NCBI GenBank assembly: GCA_937874815.1
Contig: CALNBW010000266.1
Location: 1-9,365 of the forward strand
Direction of reading: 5' to 3'
DNA: 9,365 bases
From: an uncultured Bacillota bacterium
Lineage (GTDB): Bacteria; Bacillota; UBA994; UBA5500
Part shown: in pieces, positions 1 through 5,697 of the stretch
Layout: the number at the start of each line of letters is the position of its first letter
How positions within the stretch are numbered: position 1 is the first letter of the stretch
Notes under the pieces: generated by a model
Databases searched by the model: none
What the model was told of the DNA's origin: nothing
The model's input: the letters and a program-made list of their open reading frames with translations, nothing else
Program-made: the position numbers and the translations under genes

Positions 1-869
1 TGGGGATCCTACCGCCAAATGCCATCATCGAGGCAGGCTCGATACTATATGAAGAGCAGGATTTAACTAAGCTAGTAGCGGCGGATTACCATCATATTAG
101 GGGGAAAAAGATCGGTTTGATTTTCCAAGATCCTTTATCGGCTTTGAATCCCATTATGAAAATCGGCCAGCAAATAATGGAACCGTTGATGTTCCAACAG
201 GGATTATCTAAACGAAAGGCGCGGGAGCGTGCCCTAGAACTGATGCACTCGGTGAGTATCCCTGAGCCAGAGGTGCGCATTAACCAATATCCTTTCCAGT
301 TCTCAGGAGGTATGCGCCAGCGTATTGTTATTGCCATTGCCTTGGCGGGGAATCCCGAGATTCTGATTTGTGATGAGCCGACAACAGCGCTTGATGTCAC
401 CGTGCAAGCCACGATTTTAGAGCTAATCAATAGCATTAAGCAGGAGCGCCAGTTATCCGTCATTTTCATTACCCACGATTTGGGCGTTGTTGCCAATATG
501 GCTGACCGCATTTGCGTTATGTATGCAGGCAAAACTGTGGAATATGGCACTAGTGAGGAAATATTCTACAATCCTGCCCACCCCTATACTTGGGCGCTCT
601 TGTCCTCGATGCCGGACTTGGACACAAAGGAGAAACTCTTCTCAATTCCGGGCACGGCACCTAATATGCTGCATCCCCCTAAGGGAGATGCCTTTGCGCC
701 TCGCAACCAATATGCTATGCAGATTGATCTAGTGCGCGAACCGCCCTTTTTTAGACTCAGTGATACCCATTACGCTGCCACTTGGCTATTGCACCCAGAT
801 GCACCACGCGTTGAAATGCCGGAGGGTTTGCAGCGACGACTAGCAAGAATGAGAGAAGGAGTGCTTTAA
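1..869 (+). CDS. oppD: Oligopeptide ABC transporter ATP-binding protein, OppD/AmiE type (5' partial)
   Basis: Cytoplasmic ATPase subunit that powers uptake of oligopeptides through an Opp/Ami-type importer; it would pair with the OppF-type protein encoded next. The reading frame is open from base 3, giving 288 visible residues, so roughly 50 N-terminal residues including Walker A lie outside the window. Seen in order in the fragment: Q-loop FQDP (Gln about 42), ABC signature FSGGMRQR (about 100-107), Walker B ending ICDEP (Glu about 125) with D-loop ALDV, and switch His in FITHDLG (about 158). The tail NPAHPYTWALLSSMP followed by GDAFAPRN is the C-terminal domain specific to the oligopeptide/dipeptide transporter ATPases. 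The cysteines that many DppD/OppD proteins carry there (GCxFxxRC) are replaced by Asp and Asn, which I recall as the AmiE/OppD pattern of Firmicutes. The TTG at 117 is internal, not the start. Family assignment is secure; substrate range is inferred. Confidence 0.93.
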   Translation, partial: GILPPNAIIEAGSILYEEQDLTKLVAADYHHIRGKKIGLIFQDPLSALNPIMKIGQQIMEPLMFQQGLSKRKARERALELMHSVSIPEPEVRINQYPFQFSGGMRQRIVIAIALAGNPEILICDEPTTALDVTVQATILELINSIKQERQLSVIFITHDLGVVANMADRICVMYAGKTVEYGTSEEIFYNPAHPYTWALLSSMPDLDTKEKLFSIPGTAPNMLHPPKGDAFAPRNQYAMQIDLVREPPFFRLSDTHYAATWLLHPDAPRVEMPEGLQRRLARMREGVL

Positions 870-870
870 G

Positions 871-1815
871 ATGAAAGACGTTCAGCCTGTTCTAGAAGTC
901 AGAAATCTGCGAAAGCATTTTGTCTCTGGTAGTGGGAGGAAGCGCTCAGTTGTGGCCGCAGTCGATGACGTTAGTTTCAGCATTAACGAAGGTGAGACGT
1001 TCGGCCTGGTGGGTGAAAGTGGCTGCGGTAAGACAACTACAGGGCGAACTATTATAAGGCTATATGATAGTGATGATGGGGAGATCTACTTCAAAGGCAA
1101 ACTGATTTCTGGCCCCATGACCAAACGACTTCACAAACTCATTACCAGCAACATCGCGATGATCTTTCAGGACCCAATTGCAGCGCTGAACCCGCGTATG
1201 ACTATTCAAGAGACGATCGCAGAAGCGCTTCGCTTCCGAGACATAACAGGCAAAACGGAAGTACGGCAAGCGGTGGCAGAATTGCTAGAGCGTGTCGGGC
1301 TAACAAGCGAACACGCGACTCGTTATCCCCATGAGTTTTCTGGTGGCCAGAGACAGCGCATTGGCATTGCTCGTGCGTTGGCGGTGAATCCAGCGCTGAT
1401 TATTGCTGATGAACCCGTTTCCGCGTTGGACGTTTCAATTCAGGCCCAGATAATCAACCTGTTGAACAGCTTGAAGCAAGAAATGGGCCTTACTATTCTT
1501 TTCATTGCTCATGATCTATCGGTCGTAAAGTACTTCTCAGACCGGATTGGCGTCATGTACTATGGCAAATTGGTGGAAATGGCACCGTCTGATGAGCTCT
1601 ATAAGAATCCAATACACCCATATACAAAGGCACTGATTTCAGCAATCCCTCAGCCAGATCCGCTTCGAGAACGGAAAAGACAACGGCTCCACTATGACCC
1701 GCGCATACACGATTACACGACGGAGTCACCAACTATGTGGGAGATTGCCCCGAATCACTTCGTTTACGGAACTGAGAGCGAGGTGGTAGGTTATAGGCGC
1801 CTGTTGGTGCAGTAA
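871..1815 (+). CDS. oppF: Oligopeptide ABC transporter ATP-binding protein, OppF/AmiF type
   Basis: Second cytoplasmic ATPase of the peptide importer; with the OppD-type subunit it forms the nucleotide-binding heterodimer. The protein is 314 residues, normal for the family, with every ATPase motif intact: Walker A GESGCGKT (48-55), Q-loop MIFQDP (Gln100), signature FSGGQRQR (156-163), Walker B ALIIADEP (Glu181) with D-loop ALDV, and switch His214 in FIAHDLS. The C-terminal part (NPIHPYTKALISAIPQPDP, then a YDP...HDY stretch and NHFVYG) is typical of AmiF/OppF tails and lacks the cysteine-rich motif of the DppF group. The ATG is one base after the oppD stop and has GAAGGAG (855-861) nine bases upstream, inside the end of oppD, so the two genes are probably translationally coupled. 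No permease or binding-protein gene is visible; they would have to lie upstream or elsewhere. Confidence 0.95.
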   Translation: MKDVQPVLEVRNLRKHFVSGSGRKRSVVAAVDDVSFSINEGETFGLVGESGCGKTTTGRTIIRLYDSDDGEIYFKGKLISGPMTKRLHKLITSNIAMIFQDPIAALNPRMTIQETIAEALRFRDITGKTEVRQAVAELLERVGLTSEHATRYPHEFSGGQRQRIGIARALAVNPALIIADEPVSALDVSIQAQIINLLNSLKQEMGLTILFIAHDLSVVKYFSDRIGVMYYGKLVEMAPSDELYKNPIHPYTKALISAIPQPDPLRERKRQRLHYDPRIHDYTTESPTMWEIAPNHFVYGTESEVVGYRRLLVQ

Positions 1816-1863
1816 CAACTGCTTTTAGCAGCAGGTGCCCTCTTTTTGGAGTGTTAGGTATAG

Positions 1864-1870
1864 AGAAAGG
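1864..1870 (+). promoter_or_regulatory. Ribosome binding site that supports a CTG start for iadA
   Basis: AGAAAGG matches the 5' half of the AGAAAGGAGGTG anti-SD complement and ends 11 bases before the CTG at 1882. An in-frame TGA at 1873-1875 rules out any start further upstream, and there is no in-frame ATG or GTG between it and the conserved metal-binding region, so this site favours initiation at the CTG. Confidence 0.5.
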
Positions 1871-1881
1871 TGTGACGAACA

Positions 1882-3018
1882 CTGTTTACCCTTATTAAGG
1901 ACGTAAGAGTATTCCAACCAGATGACCAGGGTACAAACGATATTCTGGTCTGTAACGACAGGATTATAGATATCGGTCCTAACTTGCAGATTCAATATCC
2001 AGGCTTAAATACGTTTGCTGCTCAGGGCTTCTCTGCTATCCCAGGGTACATAGACCAACATGTCCATGTTCTGGGGGGAGGGGGTGAAGGCGGCTTTAAG
2101 ACTCGCGTGCCTGAGTTAATGCTTTCGCAATGCATTAAGGCAGGTGTTACAACAGTCTTGGGCCTATTAGGTACAGATGGTGTCACTCGTAGCGTAGAGA
2201 ACCTAGTTTCTAAGACTAAGGCATTGAACGAAGAAGGAATTACTGCCTACTGCCTTACTGGTTCTTATGGCTACCCTACTTGCACCTTGACGGGGGATGT
2301 CAAGAAGGATGTTGCCTTCATTCAGGAGATTATTGGCGTAAAGGTAGCGATTTCTGACCATCGTTCTTCACACATGACAAAGGAAGAGCTAACTAGATTG
2401 GTTAGCGATATACGAGTGGCCAGCTTGATCAGCGGCAAACCTGGTTTGGTAGTATTTCATCTAGGCAGAGGCAAGAGCGAGCTGAGCATTGTCAACGAAA
2501 TTCTGGACGAAACGGACTTACCCATTAAGCATTTCCGACCTACACACGTACAAAAGATACAACAAGAGGCCATCGCTTTCGCGAAGCGGGGGGGATTTAT
2601 AGACTTCACTACGGGTAGAGATACTAGCAGAACTGCTACTTACATCGTTGAGGCATTAGACGCTGGGGTTCCGCCGAATTTGATCACTATTAGCACTGAT
2701 TCTAATGGTAGTCAGCCGATATGGGACGAAAACAACGAATTGATTGGTCTTGCAGCCGCAAGCATGGGCACAATGCAGAAGTTGATAAGAGCGCTTGTTT
2801 TTGAGCAAGAAATCCCCATTGCTAATGCTATAGAATTTGCCACAAGAAATGTTGCGAGAGCATTGGGCCTTGAAGGTAGGAAAGGTTCTCTTGCGCCAGG
2901 TTACGATGCGGATATCCTGTTGCTTGATCAGCACCTTAACATTGATACTGTTTTCGCCCGTGGCCAACTAATGATGCAGGGAGGCGAGCTAAAAGTAAAA
3001 GGCACCTTTGAGCAGTAA
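1882..3018 (+). CDS. iadA: Beta-aspartyl (isoaspartyl) dipeptidase, IadA
   Basis: Cytoplasmic amidohydrolase-superfamily metallopeptidase that hydrolyses beta-aspartyl dipeptides produced when isoaspartate-containing proteins are degraded. From CTG 1882 the product is 378 residues (E. coli IadA is 390) and begins with FTLIKDVRVFQP, which aligns with the first beta-strand of IadA; a TTG at 1984 would delete this strand. Key residues seen: metal ligands His60 and His62 in DQHVH, Gly-rich GGGGE (Glu69), Tyr129, the bridging Lys154 in GVKVAISDHR, Arg161, His193 in VVFHLG, His222 in RPTHV, and catalytic Asp273 in STDSNGSQP with Ser277. These sit at a nearly constant offset of 8 from the E. coli residues up to His222. 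The position matching the substrate-binding Arg233 is Lys225. It lies 66 bases after oppF on the same strand with no convincing terminator between, so co-transcription with the peptide transporter is likely and fits dipeptide supply. Confidence 0.92.
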   Translation: MFTLIKDVRVFQPDDQGTNDILVCNDRIIDIGPNLQIQYPGLNTFAAQGFSAIPGYIDQHVHVLGGGGEGGFKTRVPELMLSQCIKAGVTTVLGLLGTDGVTRSVENLVSKTKALNEEGITAYCLTGSYGYPTCTLTGDVKKDVAFIQEIIGVKVAISDHRSSHMTKEELTRLVSDIRVASLISGKPGLVVFHLGRGKSELSIVNEILDETDLPIKHFRPTHVQKIQQEAIAFAKRGGFIDFTTGRDTSRTATYIVEALDAGVPPNLITISTDSNGSQPIWDENNELIGLAAASMGTMQKLIRALVFEQEIPIANAIEFATRNVARALGLEGRKGSLAPGYDADILLLDQHLNIDTVFARGQLMMQGGELKVKGTFEQ

Positions 3019-3049
3019 TCTAGCAGGAGTGCCGCCTATCTAGGGACAC

Positions 3050-3085
3050 AAGAACCAGCCGTCTGTGTGGCTGGTTCTTTTCTTT
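3050..3085 (+). terminator. Intrinsic terminator of the opp-iadA unit
   Basis: A perfect 11-bp stem, AAGAACCAGCC (3050-3060) paired with GGCTGGTTCTT (3069-3079), closes an 8-base loop and is followed by TTTCTTT. It begins 31 bases after the iadA stop. Because the stem is symmetric it could also slow transcripts arriving on the minus strand, but the T-tract on that side is poor. Confidence 0.92.
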
Positions 3086-3137
3086 CGGTTTATTGCGGGC
3101 TAATGACTTGCTTCTCCCGTCCCGCGGGGTTGTAAGA

Positions 3138-3171
3138 TTTTTGCAGGCGAAAACTCCGTCCCCCTGTCCTA
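3138..3171. repeat. Left arm of inverted repeat around the serine hydrolase (REP-like)
   Basis: The stretch TTTTTGCAGGC, then GAAAACTCCGTCCCCC, then TGTCCT recurs in inverted orientation at 4256-4288. The arms differ at two adjacent bases and in one C of a C-run. The arm overlaps the stop codon of the hydrolase (3169-3171). TTTTTGC-AG-GC(G)AAAA inside it is itself nearly palindromic, so the unit could fold as a REP-type hairpin. No transposase and no clear target-site duplication are visible. Confidence 0.8.
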
Positions 3172-4156
3172 CTTGTTGCCTATTAGGCATTTGTCTAGTA
3201 GCTTGTATGGAGCATAACTACCGGAATCTCGGTTTAGTAAGACACTAATAACCGCATTGTGCTGCGGATAGTAACAGCTTCGAGCGGCCACGCCGCGATC
3301 GCCGCCTACGAGCAGCACTCTGTTAACGCCCTGATCTCCGTTGATTAACCAGAACCCGAGGCCGTAAAATAGATCGTCTTCATCGGTGCGAACCTGGGGA
3401 GTCCAAGCCTGGGTAATTGTGGCCTGCTGCAGCAGGGTATTGCTGGAGAGAGCCCGCCAGAACCTGCTGAGATCGGTGGCGGTTAAGTAGATGCCGCCGT
3501 CACCTCCGCCAATAATCGGGATGGTATATAGGTTAGGCCTTAGTTGGCCGGCATCCTCGGTATAGCCAATAGCGGTGTTTGCCGGCAGGTTATCCATGCG
3601 AAAATAACCGCTGTCAATCATGCCGGCAGGTTGCAGGATATTCTCTGTTACGAACTGGGCAAAGCCCCCGCCGCTTACGGCCTCGATAATCAGCGAGAGT
3701 ATGACGAAGGCACCATTGTTGTATTTGAACTTGCTGCCTGGGGCGAACTCCATTCCCATGTCCGCTATCAGAGGCAGGTATGCTCTGGGCTCAGTTAGGG
3801 TTTCATTCCAGGATTCATCATAGTAAACTTCCTTCGTCTCGTCGCAATAGTCTTCGAAGCCGGAAGTATGGGTGAGTAGGTGCTTGACGGTCACCTCAGC
3901 ACTCATGTGCGGAAAGACCCCCGGTAGCACTTCCGTGACGTGGGTGGCTAGCGTGAGCTTTTTCTGCTCGATTAGCTGCAGTGTTGCCACGGCTGTGAAG
4001 CCTTTGGCCACTGTGGATGTTATTCGCAGTTTGACCGGCCAGATTGGCATAACCGAAAGCCTCGGCCCAGACAGGCTGTCCGTTGATTTCAAGGGAACAA
4101 ACGCCAGAGATGTCTAGTAGATTGAGTTGCTTTTGCAGGTCATTAACGTCAATCAT
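3169..4156 (-). pseudogene. Broken serine hydrolase of the beta-lactamase / D-aminopeptidase family (PF00144-like)
   Basis: Two reading frames together make one protein. The N-terminus starts at ATG 4156 with TGAGGG (4164-4169) seven bases upstream and reads through EINGQPVWAEAFGYANLAGQ and TANNI, the usual opening of this family. At about 4014-4030 the frame shifts by one and continues as VAKGFTAVATLQLIEQKKL to TAG at 3171. Intact relatives have about eight residues (pattern T-x-F-x-I-A-S) between the two halves, ending in the nucleophilic Ser of Ser-x-x-Lys; here they are gone and the residue three before Lys is Thr. The rest looks well kept: HTSGF (3856-3870), the Tyr-x-Asn motif as YNN (3715-3723) and GGDRGVA near 3290. 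Missing bases of about 20 fit both the lost residues and the frame change. Likely inactive; a start at TTG 4092 would give an unrelated N-terminus. The ancestor's substrate is not identifiable. It follows the M3-like peptidase on the same strand. Confidence 0.82.
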
Positions 4157-4255
4157 CCTGTTTCCCTCACTTTACCCTAGGATTACTACCAGTACCATAG
4201 CAGACGCAGCCGGGGCAGAAAAGCCATTATTCAGTTCTACTCATCTTTTACTGAC

Positions 4256-4288
4256 TAGGACAGGGGACGGAGTTTCGGCCTGCAAAAA
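4256..4288. repeat. Right arm of inverted repeat around the serine hydrolase (REP-like)
   Basis: The stretch beginning TAGGACAGGGGACGGAG and ending CCTGCAAAAA is the inverted partner of 3138-3171 (about 30 of 33 positions agree). It sits between the M3-like peptidase stop and the hydrolase start on the minus strand, so a transcript covering both genes would carry both arms and could pair them across about 1.1 kb. Confidence 0.8.
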
Positions 4289-4299
4289 CCTTCCAGTCT

Positions 4300-4318
4300 G
4301 AGCGGCCACGCCACGATC
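4300..4318 (-). repeat. 19-bp copy of a hydrolase coding segment, possible gene remnant
   Basis: Matches 3282-3300 at 18 of 19 bases in the same orientation. On the minus strand the coding copy reads Asp-Arg-Gly-Val-Ala-Ala; in the copy here the only change is CGC to CGT, which is synonymous. It starts within the stop codon of the M3-like peptidase and ends 11 bases from the right inverted-repeat arm, so it may be the eroded end of a former second hydrolase gene. Confidence 0.5.
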
Positions 4319-5555
4319 ATTGTGCTTTTTCCAGCAGAGTCTGTTCGCGCCCGGCGGCATAGTAGTGCTCCACCAGCCAATTGCCCCAGGCCCCGTAATC
4401 AGCGCCATAGAGGCGTTCTAGGTGAGCGAGGGTGCGTCTGGCAACGATGTCTCCCAGCACATAGTTGTGTATATAAACCGGATCGATACTGCGGAAAGAG
4501 TCGAGGGCCCAAATGGCCGGGTCGCCGAGGTCGAGGCCAAGCTGGCCGTAATACTCTAGGTAGTTAGCTTCGGCTTGAGCCGGATTCTCCCAAAGGGCTA
4601 GCTCGAAAAGGCAGCTCAACGAGCAGCGCACGCCCTCCAGTATCTGTAGGTCGTAGGCTAGCCGCTGTTCCTGTGGAGAAAGCCAGAGGCGAGCTGCGAT
4701 TTGTTCGAGCGTAACGGCCATGCTTTCATCGAAGCTAGTAGCCCAAGTAAGAAACAGGCCGGAATTACGGTTAAAAAGGTGAGCGAGGGCATGGCCTAGC
4801 TCATGACCGAGGGTCAGGATGCCGCGCAGGCTGGCATTGTCATCGATCAGGATGCGGATATCACAAGCAGGCCGCAGGACGCCGGTGTAACCAAAGCCAT
4901 CGGGCTGAGAAACGATGGTTAAGCCATTTTGGCAAGAAGACAGACCGAGTTCGAACAGTAAGGTGGTTACGAGCTCGGTTCTATCGTGCCCTAATAATGC
5001 TGTGCTGCCAAGGGAGTCGAGGTCACTGAACCAGGTTGGCCAGCTAATTTGATACCTTTCTCTTAGGGCGCGTGCTTTGGCCAGGTTGGCTTGTAGGTAT
5101 TGCTTAATCAGATTTACGACAGTTACGCGCGAAAGATCTTCGCTGGCTAGCACTAAGTCAACATAAGAGGCAAAACCCTGCTCCCGGGCTAGTTGCTGGC
5201 GTAACTCCAGCAGTTCCAGCACGTCAGCCCGCATTTTCCGGGCTAAGGGCAGGCGGTCCGCCTGCCGATCAGCTGGCGTTGATTCGGGGGCATAGTTGTC
5301 CCAATCATCCAGTCGGTTGCGCAGAGCGGCCACGTCGGGGTGGTTATCTACCCGGCCCCGGTTGCGAATTGCCTGCCAGACGATAGCTTTGCGCCCTTGG
5401 AACGGGTTCTCCGGCCCGGCTGCGTCGAGCAGCGTGTAAATGGCCCGGTTAATCTCGCCGAGATCATGGCTCGCGGTCTCCGCATAGTTTTCCCACTGTT
5501 GCCTTTGCAGCTGAAAGAAAAGGTCCAAGTAAGCTTGCTCAAGATTCAGTGGCAT
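4317..5555 (-). CDS. M3-like zinc metallopeptidase (oligoendopeptidase family), compact form
   Basis: Probable cytoplasmic oligopeptidase that cleaves short peptides such as those delivered by the Opp importer. The product is 412 residues, well below the roughly 600 of PepF or about 680 of thimet-type enzymes. The first 200 residues look almost wholly helical. The zinc site is His251-Glu-Leu-Gly-His255, with Glu277 in SFDESMAVTLEQ, 26 residues later, as probable third ligand (gluzincin arrangement). The C-terminal SIDPVYIHNYVLGDIVAR (Tyr361, His363, Tyr365) corresponds to the Tyr/His-rich transition-state-binding region of M3 enzymes. Odd points: after HELGH the sequence is ALAH, so the His normally three after the second zinc His is shifted by one. 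No signal peptide. The ATG at 5555 has TGGAGGGGG (5563-5571) seven bases upstream. It is divergent from tnaA and leads into the broken hydrolase. Peptidase clan is firm; exact family is less so. Confidence 0.8.
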   Translation of the reverse strand: MPLNLEQAYLDLFFQLQRQQWENYAETASHDLGEINRAIYTLLDAAGPENPFQGRKAIVWQAIRNRGRVDNHPDVAALRNRLDDWDNYAPESTPADRQADRLPLARKMRADVLELLELRQQLAREQGFASYVDLVLASEDLSRVTVVNLIKQYLQANLAKARALRERYQISWPTWFSDLDSLGSTALLGHDRTELVTTLLFELGLSSCQNGLTIVSQPDGFGYTGVLRPACDIRILIDDNASLRGILTLGHELGHALAHLFNRNSGLFLTWATSFDESMAVTLEQIAARLWLSPQEQRLAYDLQILEGVRCSLSCLFELALWENPAQAEANYLEYYGQLGLDLGDPAIWALDSFRSIDPVYIHNYVLGDIVARRTLAHLERLYGADYGAWGNWLVEHYYAAGREQTLLEKAQ

Positions 5556-5591
5556 ATGGCTTCCCCCTCCATGTAGATTTACTTGGTCTCA

Positions 5592-5620
5592 AGTATATAA
5601 GTTTACTAGCTTGTGGTCTA
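5592..5620 (-). promoter_or_regulatory. Candidate sigma-A promoter for the M3-like peptidase
   Basis: On the minus strand TAGACC (-35, plus 5615-5620, 4 of 6) is separated by 17 bases from TATACT (-10, plus 5592-5597, 5 of 6). It would start transcription about 15 bases before the ribosome binding site. It is predicted from sequence match alone. Confidence 0.4.
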
Positions 5621-5639
5621 TGTGCCTAGTGTTCAAGTT

Positions 5640-5648
5640 TGCTATAAT
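5640..5648 (+). promoter_or_regulatory. Candidate extended -10 promoter for tnaA
   Basis: TGCTATAAT is a perfect extended -10 element (TGn plus TATAAT). No good -35 hexamer lies 16-18 bases upstream, as is common for extended -10 promoters. Transcription would begin near 5655, leaving a leader of only about 45 bases with no room for a TnaC-style leader peptide. It is back to back with the predicted minus-strand promoter. Confidence 0.5.
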
Positions 5649-5682
5649 TGATATAGGACATAGGAGTAAAAATAATTTAACT

Positions 5683-5689
5683 AAGGGAG
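5683..5689 (+). promoter_or_regulatory. Ribosome binding site that fixes the TTG start of tnaA
   Basis: AAGGGAG lies eight bases before TTG 5698. The frame is open further upstream to a TTG at 5611, but that extension would begin before the predicted promoter, has no such site and no match to known tryptophanase N-termini. Confidence 0.75.
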
Positions 5690-5697
5690 TGCGTAAA

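Noticed and set aside
1809..1847. Possible terminator between oppF and iadA (GCAGT/ACTGC stem with TTTT, or CTGCT/AGCAG, then CTCTTTTT)
   Set aside because: Both stems are only 5 bp and mutually exclusive, one overlaps the stop codon, and the later T-run has no stem directly before it.
3086..3137. CCCGTCCCGCGGGG as a separate regulatory palindrome
   Set aside because: CCCGCGGG is a short GC-rich self-complementary string with no spacing or partner that suggests an operator.
3544..3823. Open frames on the plus strand across the serine hydrolase, and similar short frames opposite other genes
   Set aside because: They lie opposite well-supported coding sequence, show no recognisable motifs and have no good ribosome binding sites.
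3169..4092. Serine hydrolase as an intact gene from TTG 4092
   Set aside because: The first 25 or so residues of that frame are an out-of-frame reading of the genuine N-terminus, there is no suitable ribosome binding site, and the family's opening residues lie in the other frame from ATG 4156.
5611..5697. In-frame upstream extension of tnaA from TTG 5611, or a fused leader peptide containing Trp
   Set aside because: It precedes the extended -10 promoter, lacks a ribosome binding site and has no match to lyase N-termini; TTG 5698 has a well-placed AAGGGAG.
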